Positions 9,051-19,170 of a stretch of DNA of 64,000 nt are shown piece by piece; the stretch's first letter is position 1, and each line of letters begins with the position of its first letter. The DNA is taken from positions 31,385-95,384 of the forward strand of contig NZ_JADOES010000019.1 in the NCBI RefSeq assembly GCF_018739885.1, in the 5' to 3' direction. Source of the stretch: Leptothoe spongobia TAU-MAC 1115. Lineage in GTDB: Bacteria; Cyanobacteriota; Cyanobacteriia; Phormidesmidales; Phormidesmidaceae. Below the pieces are notes generated by a model that worked only from the letters and a program-made list of their open reading frames with translations, searched no databases and was not told the origin of the DNA. A program made the position numbers and the translations under genes.

Positions 9051-12020
9051 TTATTGGAAGTTCTGACGATGAGCCGCACATTCGCCTGATGCATCATGCT
9101 GCCCACTAAACCTAGGCGTCTCAGTTGAGCTAGCCGCTAATAAAATCTGACCATTTTCACTTATCTGCACATGATTAGCCTCACGCATAGGCTGAGCATC
9201 TAAGATTGTTGTATGCTCAGTTGTCGAGAGTCCGTCGTCCGCCATAGCCGTCGCCGGGGCAACATCATTCAAAAACCGCCAATCCTGCCAGCTACCAGAG
9301 GTTTGCAAACGCCTGGTGGGATTTGACGGTAGCCCATTTTGTCCTCCAATTACAAAACGATTACTACTATCCGCTGGACAGCCCGCAACAATTTGATCCG
9401 TCGGATCCGTCACCGTCACCGGTAACTCCACCAAACCACTATCCGCATCGAGTTCTGGTGTATTCAGTTCAACAACACCACTAAACTCAGGCCCCAGCGC
9501 CGATGTCGCCGTAATATCACTCTCAGAAGTCAGCATTTCTCTAAAGTCGGTGCCCAAAATACTTTGGGCCGTAACACTGACTCGTCCACCTCTGCCCTGC
9601 TGAGCATTGGCCGTAATATCACTATTGTCGAGGGCAATTAAGAAAATAGTATCAACATCAATGTTACCGCCATCAGCATTACCAGCATCGGTATTGATAC
9701 TACTGCCTTGCCGCAGCAACAAAACAGGAGTTTGTAGCTCGATGTTGCCTCCTGCCCCTGCCGCTGTAGCCGCGTTGATGGTGCCGCCATTGTCTAACCG
9801 AATCAGGTTGGCAGTGGCATTTAGAGTACCTGCATCACCAGAACCAAGGCTGTTGATTGCGATCGCACCCCCATCCCGAATAATTAACTCACCGGCACTC
9901 ACTTGTAATTCTCCTGCGCTACCAGTGGCCACAACCCCTGGAAAATCATCCCGTCCAGATGACGACGTTAAACTACTTGGAATCACCACAGGGATCCCTA
10001 GGGGAGTGCTCAAACCAGTGCCGCTAATATCTAATACACCCTCTACATTAACGGTCAGAGTGCCGCCTGGGCCGCTGCTAAAGGTAGTCGTAGAAATGTT
10101 GGCCCCATCGCTAATAACCAGATTTCCGGTGTTCAGTACCACATCTCCCGCCGGAGCACCGCTAAAGCTGGATGTCCCCGGACCACTGACAAATCGTCCA
10201 TCGAGGGACAACCCAACAATTGTTGTGGTCCCGTTTACATTGAGAATTACATCGCCAGCGGCCCCTCCCAATGGAATTAGGCCTGTGCCCAAAAAAGCCC
10301 CCGTTTGATTACCGATTTGGGCTCCTCCAGCCGTTGTTAGCTCTTGGGTATTAATTTCAATATTGCCGCCTGGGCCAGTGCCAAAAATACTGTTGGCAAA
10401 AATGCCCGTGGGCACAATCGCCCCTGGAGGCGTATTCAACAAGTCAACCGACTCGGTGGCGTTAACTACTAGCTCGCCGCCATTGCCAGCGCCAAAGGTG
10501 AATGTTTGTAACAGTCCCCCATCTCGTAGGGTTAGCCGTTGGGTGTCAAGGCTCAAGTCGCCTGCATCTTGAGTGGTGCCTTGCAGCGTACCGGTTAAAA
10601 AGATGGAGCTGATAATGTCTACGGACTCAGTGGCCGTGATCAAGGCATCGCCACCGGAGCCATTACCGCTAGTTGTAGTTGAAATTAATGCGCCATCTTG
10701 CAACCTCAATCGGGCTGTATCAATGAACAGTTGACCGGCTGGCCCTGACCCACCACTCCCTGCTAATAGGCCACTCTCGGCAGCAGAAATGTCTAAATTA
10801 CCTTGAATAGCACTGATAAAAAGTGCTTGTAGGGTTTCAAATCCTGAGCCACTCAGTTCAATGGAGTCGGTGGCTCGTAGAACTAGATTGCCCCCGGTGC
10901 CATTGCCCCCCGTGGAGGCAGACAGCAAACCGCGATCGCGAACCTGCAGTTGCTTCGTATCAACAATCAGGTCACCGCCCATACCATCGGCGATGGTATC
11001 CGTACTCAACCGGCTAATAATCTGACCATTGGCCGAGTCTCCTTGAACGATGACCGAGTCAGTGGCCGTTATCCTCAAATCTCCCCCTGGCAAGGGACCT
11101 CGGGTAACGGCTAAGATCTGAGATCCGTCTTCGACGAGAACAGTTTGCCCCTGTAAATCAATGTCTCCAGCTCCAGGCCCGATGGTATTCAGCAAAGCTC
11201 CCTGACTCAGGTGAATCGCGCCAAATCTGGGAATGCTGTCGTATTCCAGGTCAAAGCCGGTGGGAATGGGGCTGAGGTTGACCTGCCCCTCAGCGGCACT
11301 AATAATCTCTAACCGTCCTAATGGAGCCGACACAGTCCCCCCGGTCATGGTGACATCCCCACCCACCAGAGCCAGGGTATGACCAGGGGTGACAAATAAC
11401 CCCGGCAGCGTGGGGGGAAAGTTACCCGGACCGTCTACACGGATTTCTCCCGGCATTGTGCCCAGATTTAAACCGACGGGGGTACTGACGGTCAGGAGTG
11501 GCGGAGTATTAGCCGTCCTCGCACTAAAAATACTGCCATCGTTGAAGACGACATTGTCAGCACTGCTAGCGATAAAGGAGCCCGGTACCTGGAGAACGGC
11601 ATTGGGACCAAAGATAATGCCGTTGGGGTTGAGCAAAAATAAATCGACGTTGCCCTGGGCTGCGATCGCACCGTCAATATCAGAGGGCAGTCCCCCCGTC
11701 ACCCGCGTAACGATATTGGTCAAGGATGGATCATTTTGGAAAAGTGCCGCCCCCCCTATGGGTATCGAAAACTGCTGAAAGCTATGAAATAGCGTTTGGC
11801 CATCGATGGTGAGGGTACCGCCACCAATGGGGCAAATCGTACAGCCATTGGGCACGACCGAATTTGTGGGTAGCGTATTATCAGGACTGATCTGGGCCTG
11901 GGCTGTAGGGATAATACCGTTCGTGGCTACGGCACTCAAGAGCGTTGTTGCCATCACCCAGCTGTAACTTGGCCACTTAGACCAGACTAGTCGGGACATC
12001 GTAGGGAGCCTCGTTCTCAT
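9051..12020 (-). CDS. Two-partner secretion exoprotein with filamentous haemagglutinin N-terminal (TPS) domain
   Basis: A 989-residue secreted beta-helix protein. A signal peptide ends near residue 42 (PTAQA-Q). The TPS domain follows, with NPNGIIFGPNA at about 131-141, the NPNG element that TpsB transporters recognise, and a Cys pair (CTIC, 60-63). The rest is made of repeating beta-strand units such as GGNLVLRATDSIELSGSG and GDLSLDTQRLTLRDGGLLQT. The C-terminus has GGQNGLPSNPTRRL, a motif frequent in cyanobacterial members. No TpsB/ShlB transporter is in the window. Start could also be the ATG seven codons in. Divergent from the CHAT gene. Role in adhesion or surface display is inferred. 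Confidence 0.92.
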   Translation of the reverse strand: MRTRLPTMSRLVWSKWPSYSWVMATTLLSAVATNGIIPTAQAQISPDNTLPTNSVVPNGCTICPIGGGTLTIDGQTLFHSFQQFSIPIGGAALFQNDPSLTNIVTRVTGGLPSDIDGAIAAQGNVDLFLLNPNGIIFGPNAVLQVPGSFIASSADNVVFNDGSIFSARTANTPPLLTVSTPVGLNLGTMPGEIRVDGPGNFPPTLPGLFVTPGHTLALVGGDVTMTGGTVSAPLGRLEIISAAEGQVNLSPIPTGFDLEYDSIPRFGAIHLSQGALLNTIGPGAGDIDLQGQTVLVEDGSQILAVTRGPLPGGDLRITATDSVIVQGDSANGQIISRLSTDTIADGMGGDLIVDTKQLQVRDRGLLSASTGGNGTGGNLVLRATDSIELSGSGFETLQALFISAIQGNLDISAAESGLLAGSGGSGPAGQLFIDTARLRLQDGALISTTTSGNGSGGDALITATESVDIISSIFLTGTLQGTTQDAGDLSLDTQRLTLRDGGLLQTFTFGAGNGGELVVNATESVDLLNTPPGAIVPTGIFANSIFGTGPGGNIEINTQELTTAGGAQIGNQTGAFLGTGLIPLGGAAGDVILNVNGTTTIVGLSLDGRFVSGPGTSSFSGAPAGDVVLNTGNLVISDGANISTTTFSSGPGGTLTVNVEGVLDISGTGLSTPLGIPVVIPSSLTSSSGRDDFPGVVATGSAGELQVSAGELIIRDGGAIAINSLGSGDAGTLNATANLIRLDNGGTINAATAAGAGGNIELQTPVLLLRQGSSINTDAGNADGGNIDVDTIFLIALDNSDITANAQQGRGGRVSVTAQSILGTDFREMLTSESDITATSALGPEFSGVVELNTPELDADSGLVELPVTVTDPTDQIVAGCPADSSNRFVIGGQNGLPSNPTRRLQTSGSWQDWRFLNDVAPATAMADDGLSTTEHTTILDAQPMREANHVQISENGQILLAASSTETPRFSGQHDASGECAAHRQNFQ

Positions 12021-12310
12021 GACAGGTCTAGCTGAATAATTTAGCCTGACGACAAGCGATCTTTGCCTTATTAGTAGTCTTACAGGTTATCTCCCAAATT
12101 GTCGGGAGAATCCTTAGAATTACCGAATGGCAAGCACTGACTGACGCCCCCTCACTCGATAGGCTAGGGCTGTCATGCCACCATTCCTCGTTGATCGTGG
12201 TTAAGAAATATAATCTTGACCCCACTCAACTGATGTTATGTCCTGATTGTTAGGGACATTGGTTGAATGAAACTGCGAGACGTCGTTTCTCAAAACGATG
12301 ACGGGGCCTA

Positions 12311-14932
12311 ATGGCGATGCGACTAATACCGGTATTTTTGCAACTAGTTAGCAGACGGTTTTTGAGACGTAGCTTACTAGTGGTGCTAGCCATGGCTATC
12401 AGTTGGCTGGTGGTTTGGGGTACGCCTATAACCGCTAGCAGTGCCAGCGACAAGCTCGCCAGCAGTGAGCCTGCCTTAGAGCATGGCAGTACCTTGTTTG
12501 CTGCGGGGCAGCTGTCAGCGGCAGCGGATGTGTGGCAGCAGGCGGCTCAGGACTATGCAGCCCAGGGGAATCAATCAGACCAGGCCAGGGCACTGCACTA
12601 TTTAGCGCTGGCCTATTTTAATTTGGGTCGGTGGGAGCTGGCTCAGGCTGCCAATACCGAGAGTCAAACTCAATTAGAAGAACTAGAAGCGGCCTCAGGG
12701 ACAGATACGACCCGAACGGATATGCCCTTGCTGGGAGCAATCTTGAATTTGCACGGACAGTTGCAACTGGTATTAGGTCAACCTGAACAGGGGATTGAGA
12801 CCTGGAAACAAGCGGCAGCGACCTATGCCTCGGTGGAGGATACGACAGGGCAGTTGGGGGCTCAGCTCAATCAAGCTAAGGCGTTACAAACGTTAGGCTA
12901 CTATCAACAGTCTCAACAATTGCTGGAACAGTCCCTGGCGCTATTGCAGACCCAGGCTGATCCAGTGGTCCGCGCCACCGGTCTCAAACTGTTGGGTATG
13001 GCCTCCCAGGCGATGGGTGATTTGGAACGATCTCAATCCTTACTCACCGAAAGCCTGGCAATTACTCAAAAATTGGTGGCAACCCAACCCGTTTTTGCCG
13101 ATCAGGCCAGCGCTACCCTGATTGGCTTGGGCAATACCTTAGCGGTTCGTGGAGAGACCGAGGCAGCGTTATCCCATTATCAACAGGCTGCCGATATGGC
13201 CGGTCAGCCCCTGACTCGCATTGATGCCCAGCTCAATCAGCTACAGCTATTGGTGAAGACGGAGCAGTGGTCCCTGGCCCAGCCGCTGATAGCCGCGTTG
13301 CCCGCTCAGTTAAGGACTTTGCCACCAGGACGGGATATGGTCTATGCCCAAGTCAATTTTGCGGCTAATTGGATCCGAGCGACCCAATCCTCTCAGTTAG
13401 GTCAGCAACTATCTCAACAAAGGACAGAGATTGCTCAGATGCTGGCAGCTGCGGTCAAAACGGCTCATGGTCTGTCGGATACAAGGGCTGAAGCCTTTGC
13501 CCTGGGACAGCTGGGGAATTTGTATGAGATGGCTCGACAGTGGCAAGAGGCCCAAACACTGACCCAGCAGGCCATGGATCTGGCGGTTGGTCTGGATGCC
13601 CCTGACTTAAAGACGACCTGGCAGTGGCAGTTGGGGCGCATCTTGAAGCAACAAGGGCAGACGGAGGGTGCGATCGCAGCTTACGGAGATGCGATCGATT
13701 CACTCCAGTCCTTGCGACAGGAACTGGTCGCCCTCAATCCCGATCTACAGTTCTCCTTTCTCGAAACTGTTGAACCGGTTTACCGCGAGCTGGTCTCGTT
13801 GTTGTTAGATAGCAATCCCAATCAGGCTCAGTTACAACAGGCCAGACAGCTGATTGAATCCCTCCAGTTGGCTGAACTGGATAACTTTTTCCGCCATGCT
13901 TGTCTGCAGGCAAAACCTCAGTTAATTGACACCATCGATGCCACCGCCGCTGTTCTCTATCCAATCATTTTGCCTGAGCGGTTAGCCGTGATTGTTTCAC
14001 GACCGGGGCAGCCCCTGTTTTACTACGAAACCCGATTGCCCCAGGCTGACATCGAAGCCACCATGGCTCAGTTGCAGCTTTATCTCAATCCTCACTTTTT
14101 TGAAGAGGATCGGCTCCAGCTTTCTCAGCAGCTTTACGACTGGCTGATCCGTCCGGCGGTCGATTTTCTAGGGGATACCCAAACCCTTGTTTTTGTGTTG
14201 GATGGCACACTGCGCAATTTGCCGATGGCCGCGTTGCATGACGGGAAACAATATTTAATCGAACGCTATGGTATTGCTCTCAGCCCAGGGTTACAGTTGC
14301 TGGAACCAAAGTCCCTCAATATTGAGCGTCTAGATGTGTTGACCGGTGGTTTGAGTGTTGCTCAACAAGGGTTTTCTGCTTTGCCTGCGGTCGACACAGA
14401 AGTTAACCAAATTGCCGCTACGCTACCGACGACCCAACTGCTTAACCAAACATTTACTACCGATCGCCTCAAAGACACTCTCGGCGATGTCCCCTTTTCG
14501 GTCGTACATTTGGCCACCCACGGTCAGTTTAGCTCCAAGGCCGAGGATACATTTCTGGTGACCTGGGACGGTCGCATCAATGTTCAAGACCTCAATGCTC
14601 TATTGCAGCCGAGCAGGCGAGATCTGCAGCAACCGTTAGAGCTATTAGTGCTCAGCGCCTGTCAGACGGCCACGGGAGATAAACGGGCAGCCCTGGGTTT
14701 GGCCGGAATTGCTTTACGGTCTGGGGCTCGTAGTACCTTGGCAACACTTTGGCAGGTGAATGATGAATCGACCGCTACCCTGATGGTGGAGTTTTATCAG
14801 CAGCTAACGGATAACCCAGATATGACCAGGGCGGCAGCTCTCAGGGCGGCACAGTTGAAATTGTTAAAGCATCCCCAATACGAGCAGCCATTTTATTGGG
14901 CACCGTTTGTGTTGGTGGGTAACTGGTTGTAA
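12311..14932 (+). CDS. Exported TPR-CHAT domain protein (caspase-like protease)
   Basis: 873 residues. A hydrophobic signal segment at about 18-40 (LLVVLAMAISWLVVWGTPITA) predicts export. Residues 55-470 are tetratricopeptide repeats, e.g. ARALHYLALAYFNLGRWELAQ. The CHAT domain (caspase HetF associated with TPRs) fills about 560-873. The His-Cys dyad is intact: His737 in VVHLATHGQFSS and Cys784 in LLVLSACQTATGD. Catalysis and partners are unknown. The neighbours, a TPS exoprotein, DUF928 and CHASE2 kinase, suggest a shared envelope system. Spaced 290 bp from the divergent TPS gene. Confidence 0.92.
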   Translation: MAMRLIPVFLQLVSRRFLRRSLLVVLAMAISWLVVWGTPITASSASDKLASSEPALEHGSTLFAAGQLSAAADVWQQAAQDYAAQGNQSDQARALHYLALAYFNLGRWELAQAANTESQTQLEELEAASGTDTTRTDMPLLGAILNLHGQLQLVLGQPEQGIETWKQAAATYASVEDTTGQLGAQLNQAKALQTLGYYQQSQQLLEQSLALLQTQADPVVRATGLKLLGMASQAMGDLERSQSLLTESLAITQKLVATQPVFADQASATLIGLGNTLAVRGETEAALSHYQQAADMAGQPLTRIDAQLNQLQLLVKTEQWSLAQPLIAALPAQLRTLPPGRDMVYAQVNFAANWIRATQSSQLGQQLSQQRTEIAQMLAAAVKTAHGLSDTRAEAFALGQLGNLYEMARQWQEAQTLTQQAMDLAVGLDAPDLKTTWQWQLGRILKQQGQTEGAIAAYGDAIDSLQSLRQELVALNPDLQFSFLETVEPVYRELVSLLLDSNPNQAQLQQARQLIESLQLAELDNFFRHACLQAKPQLIDTIDATAAVLYPIILPERLAVIVSRPGQPLFYYETRLPQADIEATMAQLQLYLNPHFFEEDRLQLSQQLYDWLIRPAVDFLGDTQTLVFVLDGTLRNLPMAALHDGKQYLIERYGIALSPGLQLLEPKSLNIERLDVLTGGLSVAQQGFSALPAVDTEVNQIAATLPTTQLLNQTFTTDRLKDTLGDVPFSVVHLATHGQFSSKAEDTFLVTWDGRINVQDLNALLQPSRRDLQQPLELLVLSACQTATGDKRAALGLAGIALRSGARSTLATLWQVNDESTATLMVEFYQQLTDNPDMTRAAALRAAQLKLLKHPQYEQPFYWAPFVLVGNWL

Positions 14933-15183
14933 TAAATCTTGTCCATATTCAGCATTGGAATTTTACGGTTCAGTCAATGGTTAGGAGTTAGGGGAGGGTG
15001 AGGTTTTATGAAGCGATGCTGAACCTTGGGGAACAAACCAAGAAAATTAAATAAGGGTGCCCTATCAATTCACGTCATATCTACTGTAGAGAGGGATAAA
15101 TAACTAAACCCCCGAGAGTCAAAAAGCTCACCTTATGCCTCCTTAAAGTCTTTTTTTAATCTTTCCTATAAGCTCCCATACCT

Positions 15184-15942
15184 ATGAAATCCCCTCTGTG
15201 CTTATGTCTAACCCTGCTAGGGACCCTATCATTAGGGTGCTTGCTCAGTTCAGAAATCCAGGCTAAAACCACTTCATCTGTCTTGGGCCGCATGAGTTCT
15301 TCTGTTATATCAGCGTCCAATGCGTTCGTGCTCTTTGTGCCGCCCACCGATGAAACGGTGGATAATTCTCGCGGCGGGGCGTCTCGTCCTACCGCATTGA
15401 AATGTATTCACGATGATGCCTATGCGTTTCCCATGGTGGCACTGATTCCTCAATCTGGGGTAGGCCTAACGGTTGCTGCCCATCCCACCCTGTTGGTTTA
15501 TGTGCCCCCGTCAAAGGCAACCCAGGCGCATTTGACCTTGAGGAATGCTGACCAGAGTGGGTTGTATCAAGGCCGGATACAGCTTCCCAAAACTGGCGGT
15601 GTACTTCGGATTGCTTTGCCCACCGATAGTCCTGAATTGGCGGTAGGGGAAACCTATGATTGGTCCCTCGCATTGCTTTGTCAGCCGACTCAAACCGATA
15701 TGCCCATTGCTAGTGGTCAGATTCGCCGTGTAGAGCTGTCTGATAATGTACTGAGCGATCAGCAGTCTTTGTTGTCAAAGGCCATCATCTATGGGCAGTC
15801 TGGTGTTTGGCATGATATGTTAGCCACTCTGGCGATGCTGCGACAGACGCAGCCAGATAACAATGCCCTCTATGCTAATTGGACTGAGGTGCTTACAGTT
15901 GAAGATCTAGATGCGATCGCAAACGCCCCATTGCTTAACTAG
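15184..15942 (+). CDS. DUF928 domain exported protein
   Basis: 252 residues. The N-terminal hydrophobic stretch LCLTLLGTLSLGCLL followed by EIQAK is a signal peptide, possibly a weak lipobox (SLGC). The DUF928 core is visible: LIPQSGVGLTVAAHPTLLVYVP, then a Gly-rich IQLPKTGGVLRIALP and GETYDWSLALLCQP. A short helical tail includes AIIYGQSGVWHDMLATLAML. The family is almost confined to cyanobacteria, often next to CHAT, CHASE2 and haemagglutinin genes, and has no known function. Same strand as the CHAT and kinase genes, with spacers of 251 and 189 bp. Confidence 0.88.
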   Translation: MKSPLCLCLTLLGTLSLGCLLSSEIQAKTTSSVLGRMSSSVISASNAFVLFVPPTDETVDNSRGGASRPTALKCIHDDAYAFPMVALIPQSGVGLTVAAHPTLLVYVPPSKATQAHLTLRNADQSGLYQGRIQLPKTGGVLRIALPTDSPELAVGETYDWSLALLCQPTQTDMPIASGQIRRVELSDNVLSDQQSLLSKAIIYGQSGVWHDMLATLAMLRQTQPDNNALYANWTEVLTVEDLDAIANAPLLN

Positions 15943-16131
15943 TGTTTTGTCAAGAATTATCTGTACCCTACAATTTGCCCTTGACTAATTGCTACACCTC
16001 AGCAAATTTGCTCTCCTTGCTTGCTTTGTGGCATGTCAGCCACCCTATCCTGTGATAATGCCAGTATGGTGCTGCCAGAAAAGAACAGGACACGACAGAG
16101 TAGGACGAACAGTAATTCCCAGATAAGTTAG

Positions 16132-18546
16132 ATGCGATGGATTGCGGCCCTTTTAACAACACCGATTGTGGCTGGCTTAGTAGTAGCCATTCGATTTACG
16201 GGTGCATTGCAGTTATTAGAATGGGCCATCTACGATCAGTATTTTCAGCTACGGGCGACAGAATCCATTGATCAACGCATTGTGTTGGTCACCATTGGTG
16301 AATCTGACATCAGTGCCCTCGGCCAGTGGCCTCTCTCTGACGCCACGCTGGCCCAGCTGATGCGCAATCTCAATCAGCATCAGCCAGCTGTGATTGGTTT
16401 GGACCTATATCGCGACTTGCCAGTGGAGCCTGGGTCCCAAGACTGGTTGGAGGTGATGGCGTCCACCCCTAACCTCATTGGCGTGGAAAAAGCGATTGGG
16501 CGTACCGTGGCTCCACCGGCTGAGTTAGAACGCCAGGGACAAGTGGCTTTGACCGATCTACTGGTGGATGCCGATGGTAAGTTTCGGCGGGGACTATTAT
16601 CCCATCCAAACGGGGATGATCAGCTACGACTGGGTCTGGGGGCCGAGTTGGCAGTTCGCTATCTAGAGAAAAAGGAGGTGCCCCAGGAGGTAGTGGATGC
16701 GGAGCAGAAAATATACCGTCTGGGACAGGCAATATTGCAACCTTTGCGGGGTAACGATGGTGGTTATATTCGTACGAATGCGGGTGGCTACCAAATCCTG
16801 ATTAACTTTCGGGGACATGCCCACCACTTTCCCAGAGTGTCTGTGACCGATGTGCTAAACAATGATCTAGAACCGGCGTTGATTCGCGATCGCATCGTCA
16901 TTGTTGGCGGTATGGCCACTAGCCTCAATGATCTGTTCTATACCCCTTACAGTAGTCGCCTGATCAATACCCCCGAAGCAACGGCAGGCATGGTGATCCA
17001 TGCAAACTTGGCGAGTACGCTGGTCAGTGCCGCCCTGGATGGTCGGGCGGTATTGCGAGTGTGGCCTGAGCCCATCGAAGTCGGCTGGATTATGCTTTGG
17101 TCAGGGTTAGGAGCCTTAGGCTACTGGTGGTTGCTAGAAGCCAAACGCCATAGCAAGGACAGGTTTAACCATGTGGTTGTCGGGATTGTCTCGGTGGTGT
17201 TGGCCAGTGGTTTTCTGATGGTGAGCAGTTACCTGGCTTTTTTAGGGGGGTGGTGGATTCCAGTCGTGCCTCCGTTTTTAGCCTTAATCGGATCTGCTAG
17301 CGTGATCACAGGTTACGAAATTATTAAGCTGCAACAATACCGTGCAGAATTAGCCCAGCAAAACCTCAAACTGGAAAAAGATAAAATTCGAGCTGAAGCC
17401 GCCTCCCAAGCCAAAAGCCAGTTTTTAGCTAAGATGAGCCATGAATTTCGGACTCCTCTCAATGCTATTTTGGGCTTTACTCAGTTGATGAACCAGGATC
17501 CGTCTCTGACGGCGCAACAGCAAAAGTCTTTAGACATTATTAATCTCAGTGGTGAACATCTACTGAATTTAATTAACGACATTCTCGAAATTTCTAAAAT
17601 AGAAGCGAATCGCGTTGTCCTACATAAGACCAATGTGGACCTGTATAGTCTGCTTGATATGTTGAAGGCCATGCTGGAGTCAAAGGCCCTGGCAAAAGGG
17701 CTACAGCTACAGTTTGAGCGGAGTCCTAATGTGCCTCAGTTTGTGACAGCGGATGAAGGCAAACTACGTCAGGTGTTAATTAATCTGTTGGATAACGCGA
17801 TTAAATTCACCCAGGTAGGCAGTGTTATTCTGCGGCTTTCAGAGACTGTTAAAGAGCGCTCAAAAATCATGCTGCACTTCAAAATAGAAGATACGGGCTC
17901 TGGCATTGCGGAGGACGATGTCTCGAAGCTGTTTGAGATTTTTACCCAGGGTAAGGTCGGACAAACCTTTTTTGACGGAGTGGGTCTAGGATTACCCATT
18001 AGTCAGCAGCTGGTTAAGTTGATGGGAGGAGAGATTACTGTCAAGACTGTCGTAAATCAAGGAACAACGTTTCAGTTTGATATTCCAGCTAGTCTAGAAC
18101 CCTCACCCCAGACTAACCTCCCACCGATAAAGAGGGTAAAAAGTTTGGCCGCTGACCAGGAAGATTTCCGCATCTTGATTGCTGACGATGAGCCCATTAG
18201 TCGGAAGCTGCTAAATAAACTGCTAACCTCTCTCGGCTTTCAAACCCGTGAAGCAACTAATGGACAAGAAGCTGTTGAGCTTTGGGAAAGCTGGCATCCC
18301 CATTTTATTTGGATGGATGTGCAAATGCCAATCATGAATGGTTGGGAAGCGACGCGTCAAATTCGCCAGAAAAGTTTAGAAACTAATAAATCGTCGCCAA
18401 CCATCGTAGCGATTACGGCCAATGCGTTTGCAGAAGATCGTGAGCTTAGTTTGGGGGCTGGCTGTGATGATTTTGTTAGTAAACCCTTTCGACGGGATGA
18501 GCTGCTGGACAAGCTATCCAAATATTTAGGAGTACGCTATCAGTGA
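16132..18546 (+). CDS. CHASE2 sensor hybrid histidine kinase/response regulator
   Basis: An 804-residue membrane sensor. An N-terminal membrane segment leads into a CHASE2 extracytoplasmic domain (about 30-280; QRIVLVTIGESDISALGQWP, HQPAVIGLDLYRDLPV, IRDRIVIVGGMA). Three membrane helices follow at about 308-395. The kinase core has the phospho-acceptor His437 in KMSHEFRTPLNAIL, an N-box LINLLDNAIKFT, and GLGLPISQQLVKLMGG. A receiver domain at the C-terminus carries Asp729 in FIWMDVQMPIMNGWEA with the conserved Lys in VSKPF. No output domain, so phosphate probably goes to another protein. Fourth gene of the TPS/CHAT/DUF928 block. Confidence 0.94.
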   Translation: MRWIAALLTTPIVAGLVVAIRFTGALQLLEWAIYDQYFQLRATESIDQRIVLVTIGESDISALGQWPLSDATLAQLMRNLNQHQPAVIGLDLYRDLPVEPGSQDWLEVMASTPNLIGVEKAIGRTVAPPAELERQGQVALTDLLVDADGKFRRGLLSHPNGDDQLRLGLGAELAVRYLEKKEVPQEVVDAEQKIYRLGQAILQPLRGNDGGYIRTNAGGYQILINFRGHAHHFPRVSVTDVLNNDLEPALIRDRIVIVGGMATSLNDLFYTPYSSRLINTPEATAGMVIHANLASTLVSAALDGRAVLRVWPEPIEVGWIMLWSGLGALGYWWLLEAKRHSKDRFNHVVVGIVSVVLASGFLMVSSYLAFLGGWWIPVVPPFLALIGSASVITGYEIIKLQQYRAELAQQNLKLEKDKIRAEAASQAKSQFLAKMSHEFRTPLNAILGFTQLMNQDPSLTAQQQKSLDIINLSGEHLLNLINDILEISKIEANRVVLHKTNVDLYSLLDMLKAMLESKALAKGLQLQFERSPNVPQFVTADEGKLRQVLINLLDNAIKFTQVGSVILRLSETVKERSKIMLHFKIEDTGSGIAEDDVSKLFEIFTQGKVGQTFFDGVGLGLPISQQLVKLMGGEITVKTVVNQGTTFQFDIPASLEPSPQTNLPPIKRVKSLAADQEDFRILIADDEPISRKLLNKLLTSLGFQTREATNGQEAVELWESWHPHFIWMDVQMPIMNGWEATRQIRQKSLETNKSSPTIVAITANAFAEDRELSLGAGCDDFVSKPFRRDELLDKLSKYLGVRYQ

Positions 18547-18604
18547 ATCTGTGTCAATAAGTATGACAGCTATACTAGAACTATAAAGACACCCTTTATC
18601 CACC

Positions 18605-19141
18605 ATGGTTGCTACCAGCACCGTCCCCAAACTCACCCTCAACGACTGGCTGAACAACCCACCTCCCAGAACAGAATGGGTTGACGGTGGCTTGATTCAA
18701 AAACAAGGCATGACCCTCAAACATAGCAAGCTCCAACGTCGCCTCAGCACCCTCTGGAGTCTCTATGCTGACGCCCAAAACCTAGGTGGCGAAGTCTACA
18801 CAGAAGCACCTTGCCGCACCCAGAATCAAGGCCGATTTCCTGACGTAGCCTACCTCACCCCAGCCTTGCTAACCCAATACGGTGACGCTAAAGTTCTCCC
18901 CCAAAGCTTTCCCCTAAGTGCAGAAATCGTTTCCCCAACCGACCTGGCCGAAGACATGATCGCCAAAGCCTACGAATATCTTGCCTCTGGCGGCGAAGAA
19001 GTCTGGCTAGTTTACCCTGATAGTCGTTGGATAATTGTTGTCACAGCCAACAACAAACAGATTTTTGGCCAGGGAGAGATGGCTGAAACTCAGAAAGCTC
19101 TAGAAGGTTTTAGCATCAGTGTTGATACTTTATTAGCCTAA
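18605..19141 (+). CDS. Uma2 family (DUF820) putative endonuclease
   Basis: 178 residues, the usual Uma2 length. Core motifs are GRFPDVAYLTPALL (Asp), FPLSAEIVSPTDLAEDM (Glu) and KAYEYLASGGEEVWLVYPDSR (helix plus strand). The N-terminus LTLNDWLNNPPPRTEWVDGGLI is typical. Starts 58 bp after the hybrid kinase stop, on the same strand. Substrate unknown. A paralogue of the gene at 8193 and of the relic at 22665. Confidence 0.88.
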   Translation: MVATSTVPKLTLNDWLNNPPPRTEWVDGGLIQKQGMTLKHSKLQRRLSTLWSLYADAQNLGGEVYTEAPCRTQNQGRFPDVAYLTPALLTQYGDAKVLPQSFPLSAEIVSPTDLAEDMIAKAYEYLASGGEEVWLVYPDSRWIIVVTANNKQIFGQGEMAETQKALEGFSISVDTLLA

Positions 19142-19170
19142 GTTACAAATTTTGACACCTTAGCCTCTGC

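Noticed and set aside
9607..10308. 233-residue plus-strand frame inside the haemagglutinin gene
   Set aside because: Antisense by-product of a repetitive, Gly/Asn-rich coding sequence; the minus-strand TPS protein has clear motifs throughout.
12028..12225. 65-residue minus-strand frame between the TPS and CHAT genes
   Set aside because: No family, no ribosome site, and it lies in the divergent promoter region.
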